Notes: generated from the letters alone by a model not told the origin. Shown: positions 10,451 through 19,068, counted from the first letter of the stretch. The stretch: 64,000 bases of DNA from Caloramator sp. E03 (GCF_006016075.1 NZ_CP040093.1:434001-498000), one strand, 5' to 3'. A program made the numbers and translations.

Positions 10451-11141
10451 CATATACCTCCTTTGGTATTTTAAAATATACTATTGTACCTTCTTCAATG
10501 GAACTTTCAATTTTAAAATAAGTATTTTCTCCATAGAGCCTTTTTAACCTTTCCCTTGTAATTTTAAGCCCAAAGCCAGATTCCATCTTTAAAACCTTTT
10601 CATATTCTTCCCTTGTCATTCCTACGCCTGTATCCTTTATTATAAACTCAACAAAGTCTTCATTCTCTTGTGCGTTTATATAAATATCTCCACCTATTAG
10701 TTTTGGAGAAATACCATGTTTTATTGAATTTTCAACTAAAGGCTGAAAAATAAGAAATGGGATATACATATTTATTATATCTGAAGGCAAATTAATATAA
10801 AGATTAATATCATTAGAATATATTATACTTGCTATTGAAAAATATATTTTTAATAGACTTATTTCTTCATTAAGTTTTATTATTCCTTCATTATTGTTCA
10901 TAATACTTTTTAAATAAGTATTAATATTCACAAGAAGCTCATGCGACTTTATTGAGTCTATGCGACAAAGTTTTGCAATAAAGTTAAGCGAATCAAATAG
11001 AAAATTATTATATATTTTTTCTTTATTAAGTATGAAATATAAGGAATAATCTTTAATCCTTAAAACTCTCTTTCTCTTCTTTATAATCTCGTATTTTTCT
11101 TTTATAAACTCAAGTATATACTTATACATTTTTTTAATCAA
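10443..11141 (-). CDS. LytS-type histidine-kinase-like protein lacking the phospho-acceptor His
   Basis: 232 aa from a TTG at 11141 preceded by GAGGGGTGG; an ATG at 11156 lacks a site and an ATG at 11129 is also possible. The central segment matches the His_kinase (PF06580) helix, but where the family has PHFLFN this protein has NNFLFD, with Asn at residue 46 in place of His. The ATPase domain looks intact: PLVENSIKHG (N box), DTGVGMT (G1) and SGFGLKITRERL (G2). There is no transmembrane or sensor domain and no response regulator beside it. It may be a regulatory ATP-binding protein or a degenerate kinase. Confidence 0.72.
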   Translation of the reverse strand: MIKKMYKYILEFIKEKYEIIKKRKRVLRIKDYSLYFILNKEKIYNNFLFDSLNFIAKLCRIDSIKSHELLVNINTYLKSIMNNNEGIIKLNEEISLLKIYFSIASIIYSNDINLYINLPSDIINMYIPFLIFQPLVENSIKHGISPKLIGGDIYINAQENEDFVEFIIKDTGVGMTREEYEKVLKMESGFGLKITRERLKRLYGENTYFKIESSIEEGTIVYFKIPKEVYDV

Positions 11142-11210
11142 CCTACCACCCCTCATTATATCTTTGTTTTATTTATAATGTTTTTATTTAATTTTAATTA
11201 CAAATTACAC

Positions 11211-11239
11211 AAAAAAGTTCAGGATGCTCCTGAACTTTT
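11211..11239 (-). terminator. Rho-independent terminator of rluB
   Basis: On the minus strand a 12-pair stem (AAAAGTTCAGGA / TCCTGAACTTTT, 3-nt loop) is followed by TTTT. It overlaps the stop codon of the pseudouridine synthase gene. Confidence 0.85.
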
Positions 11240-11945
11240 AAAGGGATTTTATATATTCTACTTCTGACTTTGTAAGATATCTCCACTGCCCTTCCTTAAG
11301 ATTTCCAAGGCTTAATCTACCTATTTTAATCCTTTTTAAAGCAACTACAGGATGACCAATTGCATCACACATCTTTCTAACTTGCCGGTTCTTTCCTTCA
11401 TGGATAGTTATTTCAACTTCGCATAGCCCTCCTTTTACATTAAGTATTTTAATTTCAGCTGGTGATGTAATATAATCATCTATTTTAAGCCCATTTTTAA
11501 ACTTTTCTATTTCATCCTTACTGGGAGTTCCCTTTATAATTGCTATATAGACTTTGTCAATCTCTTTTGAAGGATGAGTCAGTTTAAAAGCTACATCTCC
11601 ATCATTAGTCAATATCAAAAGACCAGAAGTATCATAATCAAGCCTTCCTACTGGATAAATTCTTTCTTTTATCTTTACAACATCAAGTACTGTTTTCCTA
11701 TTATATTCATCTTTTGCTGAAGTTATTACTTCAACAGGTTTGTTTAACATTATATATATCTTCTTATCCTTTGGTTTTATTACTTTCCCATCAACTTTAA
11801 CAATGTCCTTTTCATCATCAATTATAGTAATGTCAGTTATTTTTTTATCATTAACTTTTACTCTCCCTTGAAATATTATTTCTTCGCACTTCCTTCTTGA
11901 TGCAACTCCACATCGTGCCATATATTTTTGAAGCCTTTCTTTCAT
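11238..11945 (-). CDS. rluB: 23S rRNA pseudouridine synthase, RluB/RsuA family
   Basis: 235 aa. The N-terminal S4 RNA-binding domain (RLQKYMARCGVASRRKCEE) is followed by the catalytic domain with GRLDYDTSGLLILTNDG, where the Asp of LDYDTSG is the nucleophile, and EGKNRQVRKMCDAIGHPV. The protein isomerises uridine in ribosomal RNA; RluB is the usual clostridial member but RluF/RsuA cannot be excluded. The ATG at 11945 follows GAGGTG by five bases; the in-frame GTG three bases upstream is too close to the site. Confidence 0.9.
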   Translation of the reverse strand: MKERLQKYMARCGVASRRKCEEIIFQGRVKVNDKKITDITIIDDEKDIVKVDGKVIKPKDKKIYIMLNKPVEVITSAKDEYNRKTVLDVVKIKERIYPVGRLDYDTSGLLILTNDGDVAFKLTHPSKEIDKVYIAIIKGTPSKDEIEKFKNGLKIDDYITSPAEIKILNVKGGLCEVEITIHEGKNRQVRKMCDAIGHPVVALKRIKIGRLSLGNLKEGQWRYLTKSEVEYIKSL

Positions 11946-12375
11946 CACAACACCTCATAAAAAAATTTCTGTTTTTAAATTATAATTCAATACTCAAATA
12001 ATGGCAATATTGTTATTTTGTCTGTTTGAATAAACAAATTATTAACAAATATAAAATTTCAAAATCCTATTATTAATCTTTATTTTTATATTTTACTTTG
12101 AGCAGTATACCAAAATTTTTTAATGCATATAATATATTGCAAGTTTTGTTTTTAATAATTTCATATTTGTACTCATGTATACCATGGTTGTTTTCGTTAA
12201 TTTATTTACCTAAATTTATCATACTTATAATACATTATTGATATTAACTTTATCAAAATATATTTTAAAAACTTAGGAAAATATTCTTTATTTTTGTATA
12301 CAATCTTGCTATAATTATTAATGTAATTTAGATTTTGCAATTTTTATTTTAAAATATTGCATTGGAGGTTATAAG
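11946..12375. other. Divergent intergenic region (~430 bp)
   Basis: Very AT-rich, with no plausible gene. It separates rluB (minus) from the P-loop protein gene (plus). An extended -10 for the plus-strand gene is listed separately. Nothing else recognisable was seen. Confidence 0.6.
12307..12315 (+). promoter_or_regulatory. Putative extended -10 promoter of the PEPCK-like gene
   Basis: TGCTATAAT at 12307-12315 is a perfect TGnTATAAT extended -10, about 60 bases upstream of the start codon. The -35 region is weak (TTTATT around 12287), as is usual for extended -10 promoters. Confidence 0.45.
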
Positions 12376-14124
12376 ATGAAAAAAGAGTTCTCATTAAGTA
12401 ATGATAAGGTTATGATAAATTTTACTGCCAAATATTGCGATACTCCTGAAAAACTTTTAAATAGTGAAGGCTTTAACAGATTCCTTAAGGCTTACTTAAA
12501 AAAAATAGAGCGAAAAAACAGTGCTATATATAAATATTTAACCGAATGCTTTAAAATTTCTGATATGGATTTTATAGAAAAAGAAATGGTAAAAGTTTTT
12601 AAAATGTTAGTAACTCTGAGCGTTTCTGAAATAATAGAATTAAATCCTTTATACAAACCACTTTTAACACAACCAGAAAATTTTACTGACATGGTTGAAG
12701 ACTTATACAGGTTCTGGAGGCGACTTGAAAGGTATACCATAATTTCAGACAACAAAACAAACGAGGGACTTCAAAACGTTAGCTTTATTGATGCTAACAC
12801 TCAATTCTCAACACTTATTTTAAATCTTTACAGAAAAATAAGTGAAAACGTAAGCAAAATAAGACCTAACGTCTACAGACAACTTCCTGCAGGTGCTAAC
12901 GCTGCCCTTGTACTAACACATTACAATTGGCAATGTCCTGATGAATATAAAACTTTAATGGAAATACCTTTTATTGAAACAATATCCCTTGATCCTCCCT
13001 TTATTGCTTATCCAAAGAAAAACACAAGGGAAGGATTCTTTAGCGAAATATATTATAATCCTCTTAAAGATTGCACAATAAACCCCGATCACTGGTTCTG
13101 CTATCCTGCAAAAGTTGGAAGCCTTCTTGCTTTCATATACTTTCATAGGGATTTTATGTCTCACGGAATATCACTATGCAATCTTTTTGAACTTGCAACA
13201 AAGGAAGAATGTATTGGAGCAAAACCTGATATTATCTATGTATTTGGTGCAAGAGATATTTCACAAAATGTAAAAACTGTCTTCTTTGATGATAATACAA
13301 ACAACATAATGATGGGATATGTTAGTTATGGGGATGCTATAGATTATTTTGGATATATGAAAAAGATGACCTTAACACTTCATAACCTCATTATGATAAA
13401 AAAAGGTTATCTACCAATACACGGAGCTATGGTAAGCATAACATTAAAAAATGGAAGACATTCTAATATCATAATTGTAGGAGATAGTGGTGCTGGAAAG
13501 AGTGAAACTCTTGAAGCCTTTAGAAGCCTTAGTGAGGATTATATAAGCGACATGATAGTAATATTTGATGACATGGGAGTTATTAAGCCAAATGGCAATT
13601 ACAAGCCCCTTGCTTATGGAACTGAAATAGGTGCCTTTGTAAGGCTTGATGATTTAGATCCTGGTTATGCTTTTAGGGAACTTGATAGAAGTATATTCAT
13701 GAATCCAGATAAGGTTAATGCAAGACTCGTTATTCCTATTACAAGCTATAAAGACATAATGAGGGGTTACCCTGTTGATATGTTCCTTTATGCTAACAAC
13801 TATGAAGATGTAGAAGAAAACATGCCCTATCTTGAATTTTTCAGCGATACTGATAAAGCAATTGAAGTATTTAAAGCTGGTGCAAGACTTGCAAAAGGAA
13901 CAACCTCCGAAAGGGGACTTGTTAAATCCTATTTTGCTAATCCATTTGGTCCATATCAAAGGCAAAAGGAAACCGATATACTGCTAAATGAATACTTTGA
14001 AATGTTCTATAAGACAGGTGTAAAAGTAGGTCAAATTAAAACTTGCCTTGGAATACAAGGCAAAGAGAAATCTGGCCCTAAGAATGCAGCATTAAAGCTT
14101 TTTGAAGAAATAAATAACTTATAA
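12376..14124 (+). CDS. P-loop protein resembling ATP-type PEP carboxykinase; function unassigned
   Basis: 582 aa. A Walker A-type GDSGAGKS is at residues 369-376, followed by IFDDMG (Asp398-Asp399). Then come NARLVIPITSYKDI and GYPVDMFLYANNYED, which run parallel to the C-terminal half of ATP-dependent PEP carboxykinases (P-loop, Asp-rich kinase-2, TRxxYPI, HPKxIIFLTxDAF). The PEPCK active-site signature is not clear, so this is a PEPCK-fold relative rather than a confirmed PckA. The N-terminal ~340 residues are not recognised. It is a single-gene unit with its own promoter, a GGAGG site and a strong terminator. Confidence 0.6.
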   Translation: MKKEFSLSNDKVMINFTAKYCDTPEKLLNSEGFNRFLKAYLKKIERKNSAIYKYLTECFKISDMDFIEKEMVKVFKMLVTLSVSEIIELNPLYKPLLTQPENFTDMVEDLYRFWRRLERYTIISDNKTNEGLQNVSFIDANTQFSTLILNLYRKISENVSKIRPNVYRQLPAGANAALVLTHYNWQCPDEYKTLMEIPFIETISLDPPFIAYPKKNTREGFFSEIYYNPLKDCTINPDHWFCYPAKVGSLLAFIYFHRDFMSHGISLCNLFELATKEECIGAKPDIIYVFGARDISQNVKTVFFDDNTNNIMMGYVSYGDAIDYFGYMKKMTLTLHNLIMIKKGYLPIHGAMVSITLKNGRHSNIIIVGDSGAGKSETLEAFRSLSEDYISDMIVIFDDMGVIKPNGNYKPLAYGTEIGAFVRLDDLDPGYAFRELDRSIFMNPDKVNARLVIPITSYKDIMRGYPVDMFLYANNYEDVEENMPYLEFFSDTDKAIEVFKAGARLAKGTTSERGLVKSYFANPFGPYQRQKETDILLNEYFEMFYKTGVKVGQIKTCLGIQGKEKSGPKNAALKLFEEINNL

Positions 14125-14171
14125 AAAAAGAATGCCTTAAATAAGAGTTTTTATTTAAGGCATTCTTTTTT
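14123..14171 (+). terminator. Rho-independent terminator after the PEPCK-like gene
   Basis: A long stem (arms containing AAAGAATGCCTTAAATAA and its complement, short loop) is followed by TTTTTTAT, starting at the stop codon of the P-loop gene. Confidence 0.9.
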
Positions 14172-14222
14172 ATGTAGTACATATTGATTACTCATTTTTT
14201 TGCTAAGTCTACGCCCAAGATA

Positions 14223-14251
14223 TTGACAAAACTTAATAGATATAATAAAAT
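14223..14251 (+). promoter_or_regulatory. Promoter of the Fe-S membrane protein gene
   Basis: A consensus TTGACA at 14223-14228 and TAAAAT at 14246-14251 have 17-base spacing. A GC-rich palindrome starts five bases downstream of the -10. Confidence 0.7.
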
Positions 14252-14256
14252 CATTT

Positions 14257-14273
14257 ATACCTCCCCGGGGTAT
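14257..14273 (+). promoter_or_regulatory. CsoR/CstR-like operator palindrome
   Basis: ATACCTCCCCGGGGTAT is an imperfect inverted repeat with ATACC/GGTAT arms around a G/C-rich centre. It sits over the expected transcription start of the gene at 14305. The sequence resembles CsoR/CstR/RcnR-family operators and aligns without gaps (12 of 17) with the palindrome before ccdA at 19069-19085. The regulator itself is not in this window. Confidence 0.5.
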
Positions 14274-14304
14274 TTATAATGTGAGTACAGAAAGGAGAAT
14301 TAAT

Positions 14305-14796
14305 ATGAATAAGAGAAATGCTAAATCCATTCAAAGCTGGTCTTGGATACTGCTCATTATATTTTTAATTTTATCAATAATAAATTATAAATTTGGATTA
14401 CTTGGGATTATATGCATGAGTGCTCCTTTATATCATGCAATAAGAGGTAATGGAAAAATTCATTGCTCCCATTACTGTCCAAGAGGTTCACTCCTTGGAA
14501 AATTCTTATCAAATATGAGCCTAAAAAATAAATTACCTGATTGGATGAGAAGCAGTCTCTTTAAAAATATAATTTTAACAATTATGCTTGTTATGCTATC
14601 TATTTCCATGTATCATGCAAATCATAAAGGCTTTAACCTTTTAAAGACAGGTTTTGCCTTGTTTAGATTCATGACAGCCTCTTTATTAGTTGGTATTATA
14701 ATGGGCATATTCTTTAAGCCAAGATCATGGTGTCAGATTTGTCCCATGGGGCATTCAACGGCTCTTATTGATAAAGCAATAAGGCAGCAAAATTAA
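14305..14796 (+). CDS. NapH-like membrane protein with two CxxxCP-type Fe-S motifs
   Basis: 163 aa. Four hydrophobic segments frame two cysteine motifs, CSHYCPRGS (C54, C58) and CQICPMGH (C143, C146). This resembles the polyferredoxin-type NapH/NosR/CcoG membrane domain (Fer4_5), which carries electrons across or at the membrane. No dedicated reductase or nitrate gene is nearby, so the partner is unknown. The ATG at 14305 follows AAAGGAG; the GTG at 14281 has no site. Its promoter carries the same kind of palindrome as the ccdA-tlpA promoter, which suggests shared thiol, sulfur or metal control. Confidence 0.75.
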   Translation: MNKRNAKSIQSWSWILLIIFLILSIINYKFGLLGIICMSAPLYHAIRGNGKIHCSHYCPRGSLLGKFLSNMSLKNKLPDWMRSSLFKNIILTIMLVMLSISMYHANHKGFNLLKTGFALFRFMTASLLVGIIMGIFFKPRSWCQICPMGHSTALIDKAIRQQN

Positions 14797-14800
14797 AGAA

Positions 14801-14873
14801 AGTACCACCAGTTGATTTTAAAAAAACTTATGCATAATACTGCATAAGTTAAAATTCACAGCTGGTTGGTACT
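14801..14873. repeat. 73-bp nested inverted repeat between convergent genes
   Basis: The outer arms AGTACCACCAG and CTGGTTGGTACT (one bulge) enclose inner arms AACTTATGCA / TGCATAAGTT around a TAATAC loop. It sits between the stops of the Fe-S gene and the SIMPL gene. It may be a bidirectional terminator or a small mobile palindrome. Confidence 0.55.
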
Positions 14874-14893
14874 AACTCTATTTACATATTGAA

Positions 14894-15622
14894 TTATTTA
14901 ATTTCAAATTCACAGTTTACAACAGCTGTTATTTCCTTATCGATAGAAGATGTATCAAATATACCCGTATCAGAAACCTCTGTTGAATATAGAGGTGTTA
15001 TTTGAAATACTCCCATTTTGGCTGCTCTAAGCCTTCCTACTTTTGTATTGGTATTTTTAGCTATTTGCTGTGCTCTTTGCATAGCGTCATTTGTAGCAAG
15101 CCCTAACATATCAATTTTAAGTTCAGCTATTTTTGTATAGTAATACTGTGGAGGATAGGACTCAAAATGTACTCCCTGATTTATAAGCTCCGTTGACTCC
15201 CTTGAAATTTCAGTTATTAAATCTACGTTATAGGATTTTATCTCTACGTTTTGTGAGAGCATATATCCCTCAACTTTATTACCAATCATTCCATAGGGTA
15301 ATATCTCATTTTTAACCTGTGTATTAATTGAAGAAAAAACTATATCCTTCTCCTCAATTCCTTTTGACATAAGATATTTTTTTACTTTATTATTGCTATC
15401 TTTAAGTACATTGTAAGCCTCATTAAGGCTTGATGAATAGGCTGAAAAGTATCCTGTCCATTTAACAAAGTCCGATTTTATCTGCCTTTTTGCAGAACCT
15501 GTTATAATTATAGTATTTTTTGATGATTTTACATTTCTAATTCCATAGGATATAAATGCTGCTGATACTATTAATGCTACTGATATTATAATTGATATAA
15601 TTATACTGCTCTTTTCCTTCAT
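14894..15622 (-). CDS. SIMPL-domain (DUF541) protein, membrane-anchored
   Basis: 242 aa. An N-terminal hydrophobic segment (about residues 7-28) serves as a signal anchor. The SIMPL/DUF541 fold follows (NTIIITGSAKRQIKSDFVKW ... NDAMQRAQQIAKNTNTKVG ... ITAVVNCEFEIK), close to the usual family length. These proteins act outside the membrane; their roles are poorly defined (oxidative stress or signalling links in some members). The ATG at 15622 has GGGAGGGGG upstream; the earlier frame start at 15637 lies within that site. It is a single gene, convergent with the Fe-S protein gene. Confidence 0.85.
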   Translation of the reverse strand: MKEKSSIIISIIISVALIVSAAFISYGIRNVKSSKNTIIITGSAKRQIKSDFVKWTGYFSAYSSSLNEAYNVLKDSNNKVKKYLMSKGIEEKDIVFSSINTQVKNEILPYGMIGNKVEGYMLSQNVEIKSYNVDLITEISRESTELINQGVHFESYPPQYYYTKIAELKIDMLGLATNDAMQRAQQIAKNTNTKVGRLRAAKMGVFQITPLYSTEVSDTGIFDTSSIDKEITAVVNCEFEIK

Positions 15623-15709
15623 AATTCCCCCTCCCAAATTGTAAACTTTATATTTTCATTATATTACTAATTTAATACAAAATAACTGCTTTTTAATATT
15701 TTTATCGCT

Positions 15710-16564
15710 TTAAGAATTATTAGAAATTGTTGAGTAAAAAACAGTTCCTAAAATTATAATCCCCCCAAGTATTTCTTTTAAGGTTGGTATTTCCTTTAAT
15801 AATATTGCAGCAAAAATAATTCCATAAACTGGCTCAAGACAAGATATGATAGCTGCTGTTTTAGTTTTTATACCCTTAAGACTGGTTATAAATATTGAAT
15901 GGGCAATTCCTGTAAAAACTGTACCTAATAATATAAGAAGCAATATATCCTTAAATTGAAAAACAGGTTTTTGTATGAATAAAAATGGAATAAGTACAAT
16001 TGTTGCAACAAACTGCTCATAAAAAGCTATTATCATTCCTGAGTATTCTTTTACATATTTTCTATTAATAATCGAAAGTACAGCATAAGTAAAACCAGAA
16101 ACTATTCCATATAAAATTCCTTGAGTTAAATTATTACCTAACTGAAACTCTGGGACAACAAGAACCACTCCAAAAAAAGTAATTAAGCATGTTAAAATAT
16201 CTGTAAACTTAATTTTTTCTTTAAAAAAATAAGGTTCAAGTAATATAACAAAAACAGGAAAAGTTGAAAATGTTATAAGCCCTATTGCAACAGTAGACAC
16301 CTGAATAGATTTAAAAAAAGTACTCCAATGAATTGCTAAAATTATCCCCATTAAAATTAAATAAAAATAATGCTTTTTCTCTTTAAGTTTTATATCCTTT
16401 TTAAGAATATGCATGATGAAAAATAAAAAAATGCTTGAAAATACCACTCTTCCAAGGACAATAATCATTGGTGGTAAATACAACAATTTCCCAAACAGTC
16501 CTGCTAACCCAAATAAAAAAACAGCTATATGAACCTCAATTAAACTTTTGTTTTTTAAACCCAT
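15710..16564 (-). CDS. EamA/DMT-family transporter
   Basis: 284 aa with about ten hydrophobic segments in two EamA repeats. The first repeat ends near FFGVVLVVPEF and the second has SIFITSLKGIKTKTAAIISCLEPVYGIIFAAILLKEIPT, the typical drug/metabolite transporter signature. It is an inner-membrane permease of unknown substrate; some EamA proteins export amino acids. The start follows GAAGGG with 6 nt spacing. It is divergent from the YhhN gene, with a 220-bp AT-rich space between them. Confidence 0.85.
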   Translation of the reverse strand: MGLKNKSLIEVHIAVFLFGLAGLFGKLLYLPPMIIVLGRVVFSSIFLFFIMHILKKDIKLKEKKHYFYLILMGIILAIHWSTFFKSIQVSTVAIGLITFSTFPVFVILLEPYFFKEKIKFTDILTCLITFFGVVLVVPEFQLGNNLTQGILYGIVSGFTYAVLSIINRKYVKEYSGMIIAFYEQFVATIVLIPFLFIQKPVFQFKDILLLILLGTVFTGIAHSIFITSLKGIKTKTAAIISCLEPVYGIIFAAILLKEIPTLKEILGGIIILGTVFYSTISNNS

Positions 16565-16784
16565 ATTAATCCCTTCTCCCCTATATAACTTGCATTACTT
16601 ATATTTAAAACAATTCATAACTAATATCATTTTACCATATTATGTAGTAATTTTACTTAAAAAGCATATATCAGAATCTATACATTTATAAAATCTTATT
16701 AGCTTAAAAATAATTAGACCTTAAAGCTATATTAATTATATGTTTATATTAGAACCATTATTATTTATATTATAAGGTGATATT

Positions 16785-17420
16785 ATGAGTGCGATAATTC
16801 TTTTAATCTTCCTTTTTGATTTCATAATGGATATTTTTAATATAATAAATGACAATAAAAATAAAAGATATTTATCAAAATCCCTCCTTATGCCTTTATT
16901 GCTTTTATTTTATATAACATATACTAAAAATCTAAATTATTATGTTATCTTTGCTTTAATATTTAGTTTTTTAGGTGATATATTTCTATTAAATGATAAT
17001 AAAAAAAATTTCATGCTTGGTGGAGCATCATTCTTAATAGGACATACATTTTATATAATTTCTTTTATTAAAGAAATTGAAGTGCATTTTAAAATATCTT
17101 TATTCCACATCTTACTAATAGTACCCTATATCATATATGGAATATATGTATATAAAACAATAATAAAAAACATGAAAAATTTAAAAATAACAGCTATTTT
17201 ATATATGTTTATAATATTATTTTCAAGTATAACTTGCCTTTTGGTAATATTATCTGGCAAACAACAATTAATCCTATCTTTCTTAGGTACTATATTATTT
17301 ATAGTATCCGACTCACTCCTTGGATATAGCATATTTGTTCATAAAAATAGATATTCAGATTTTTTAGTTATGCTTACTTACGTTTCTGCCCAAACTTTAT
17401 TAGTATTTGGTTTTTTATAG
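16785..17420 (+). CDS. YhhN/TMEM86 (lysoplasmalogenase-like) membrane protein
   Basis: 211 aa with roughly eight membrane segments. The family signature FSFLGDIFLLN and GGASFLIGHTFYIISF is visible, with a late SDSLLGYSIF. Eukaryotic TMEM86 and some bacterial YhhN proteins hydrolyse the vinyl-ether bond of lysoplasmalogen. Many clostridia make plasmalogens, so this role is plausible but not shown here. The start has AAGGTGA upstream. It is monocistronic. Confidence 0.8.
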   Translation: MSAIILLIFLFDFIMDIFNIINDNKNKRYLSKSLLMPLLLLFYITYTKNLNYYVIFALIFSFLGDIFLLNDNKKNFMLGGASFLIGHTFYIISFIKEIEVHFKISLFHILLIVPYIIYGIYVYKTIIKNMKNLKITAILYMFIILFSSITCLLVILSGKQQLILSFLGTILFIVSDSLLGYSIFVHKNRYSDFLVMLTYVSAQTLLVFGFL

Positions 17421-17468
17421 GTGCCTTAAGTTACCTTTGGTATCTTGGGAACAGTTAGTGTGAAAAAG

Positions 17469-17509
17469 TTTTCTCCATCCTTGGTGCCTGGCACCGGAGA
17501 TGGAGAAAA
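17469..17509. repeat. REP-like palindrome with GGTGCC/GGCACC core
   Basis: The outer arms TTTTCTCCATC and GATGGAGAAAA (11 bp, perfect) enclose a nested GGTGCC-T-GGCACC. The GC content is well above the surroundings. Similar GGTGCCTGGCACC palindromes occur as dispersed repeats in Firmicutes. No transposase is next to it. Confidence 0.55.
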
Positions 17510-17713
17510 TAGAAAAAAAGTTCCATCCAATTGATAAGTGACAAACTTTTTTATGCCGTCGTTGTGGCTATTGATTAGTCATGACTTGTTACTTATTAAA
17601 TGTTATTTATCGACAATTTTTATATTATATAAAGATTATTTACTCACTCAAATCAAATAATATTGATCTGAAATAAATAGTTTTAATTTAATTACAAAAA
17701 GTGTAAATCTAAA

Positions 17714-17750
17714 CATTAATAGGCTGTGCAATATGCTCAGCCTATTAATG
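17714..17750 (-). terminator. Hairpin, likely terminator of tlpA
   Basis: A perfect 13-bp stem (CATTAATAGGCTG and its complement, 11-base loop) about 80 bases past the tlpA stop, followed on the minus strand by TTTAGATTT. The T-run is weak. Confidence 0.5.
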
Positions 17751-17832
17751 AAAATTTATAATTTTTTGCAGCTCCAGGAACAGATTGTGTTTTGATAGAT
17801 ACACGATGACAAAACTTTCTACTCTCTATATT

Positions 17833-18381
17833 TTAATCTTTAAGTGAAGCATCAATTAAATCCTTAAGTGCTGTTTCATCCATAAAACCTACATGTTGCT
17901 CTTTTACTTCAAAACCCTTGCTTATAATATATGTTGTTGGAATTCCTCTAACACTATACATATCTGATATCTTTCCATCATAATCCATAAGAGGCACAAA
18001 CTTATAACTATTAACCTTTAAAAAATTTCTAACTGTATTGCTATCCTCACCTATATCAGTAAATAAAAAAACTACATCTTTATCCTTATACTCATCAACA
18101 ACTTTAACAAACCCTGGGAGTTCAGCTTTACACGGTGGACACCAAGTTGCAAAAAAATTTAGCACAATTACTTTTCCCTTATAATCAGAAAGCTTAACCT
18201 TTTCCCCATTCAAATTAGTGAGTTCAAAATCTTTTGCAAAATTTAACTGGCCTTCTGTTTGCTCATTTTTTTGCTTATTAATAATCGTTTCATCTTCGCC
18301 TGATTTAATCTTCGTAAAGCTATAACCAATAATTACAATAAATGCAATAATTAAAATCATCCAAATTGATTTTTTATTCAT
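17833..18381 (-). CDS. TlpA/ResA-type thiol-disulfide oxidoreductase
   Basis: 182 aa. An N-terminal membrane anchor (about residues 4-22) is followed by an extracytoplasmic thioredoxin fold. The active site is WCPPCK with C81 and C84, and the cis-proline loop is RGIPTTYII. Family knowledge: such proteins reduce disulfides outside the membrane using electrons from CcdA. The gene follows ccdA by two bases, and its ribosome binding site (GGAGG) lies within the last ccdA codons, so the two form an operon. No cytochrome c maturation gene is adjacent, so the target could be another exported thiol protein. Confidence 0.9.
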   Translation of the reverse strand: MNKKSIWMILIIAFIVIIGYSFTKIKSGEDETIINKQKNEQTEGQLNFAKDFELTNLNGEKVKLSDYKGKVIVLNFFATWCPPCKAELPGFVKVVDEYKDKDVVFLFTDIGEDSNTVRNFLKVNSYKFVPLMDYDGKISDMYSVRGIPTTYIISKGFEVKEQHVGFMDETALKDLIDASLKD

Positions 18382-18383
18382 AA

Positions 18384-19058
18384 TCACAACCTCCATAAAT
18401 AACCTGATAACCTATTAAAGTATCCAGTAAATAGCATTAATCCCGTCAAAATCATTATTATTCCCGTAATTAACTTAACTAATTTTGCTTTTTTTAATAA
18501 TACATTTGTTTTGATATTATATCTTTGTATTAAGTAGGCCATAATAATAAATGGTACTGCAATTCCCATAGAGTAAACAAATAATAAAGCAATTCCATAA
18601 ACTAGCGAACTTCTACTTGCAGCCATTGATAGAACTGACGCAAGTATTGGTCCTATACAAGGCGTCCAGCCAAATGCAAGCCCTACACCCAATAAAAAAC
18701 CCTTTAAAAATCCCTCATTTTTAAGTTCAATGTTAAATCTTCTTTCCATCATCAAAAAATTTGATTTAATAATATCTAAATAAAATAATCCCATTAAAAT
18801 TATTATTATGCCTAATATCTTGTCAAAGAAATTTCTATATGTTATTAAAAATTTCCCCACTCCACTTGCAGTAGCTCCAAGTAAAATGAAAATTAAAGAA
18901 AAACCTAATATAAATGAAAATGAATTTCTAAAAAGCCCCTTTTCCTTTACCTCCCCAGAAAGATATGCAAGATAAATCGGTATCAAAGGCAAAAAACATG
19001 GGGATAAAAAAGATGCAACTCCTTCAAAAAAAATAATTCCAAAAGTAATATCTCTCAT
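18384..19058 (-). CDS. ccdA: CcdA-family thiol-disulfide transporter
   Basis: 224 aa with six predicted membrane segments. The two redox cysteines are in FLSPCFLPLIP (C21) and GWTPCIGPI (C134), the hallmark of CcdA/DsbD-core proteins. These pass electrons from cytoplasmic thioredoxin to extracytoplasmic thiol proteins. It pairs with the downstream tlpA gene. The start has AGGAGGTG upstream, right after a TACCCT-ACC-AGGGTA palindrome that overlaps the leader and is likely an operator. Confidence 0.92.
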   Translation of the reverse strand: MRDITFGIIFFEGVASFLSPCFLPLIPIYLAYLSGEVKEKGLFRNSFSFILGFSLIFILLGATASGVGKFLITYRNFFDKILGIIIILMGLFYLDIIKSNFLMMERRFNIELKNEGFLKGFLLGVGLAFGWTPCIGPILASVLSMAASRSSLVYGIALLFVYSMGIAVPFIIMAYLIQRYNIKTNVLLKKAKLVKLITGIIMILTGLMLFTGYFNRLSGYLWRL

Positions 19059-19068
19059 AGAACACCTC

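Larger units (their letters stand above)
17421..17832. other. Intergenic region between convergent genes (~410 bp)
   Basis: Holds no convincing gene. It contains a REP-like palindrome (17469-17509) and a 13-bp stem hairpin (17714-17750), listed separately. The rest is AT-rich with no recognised signal. Confidence 0.6.
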
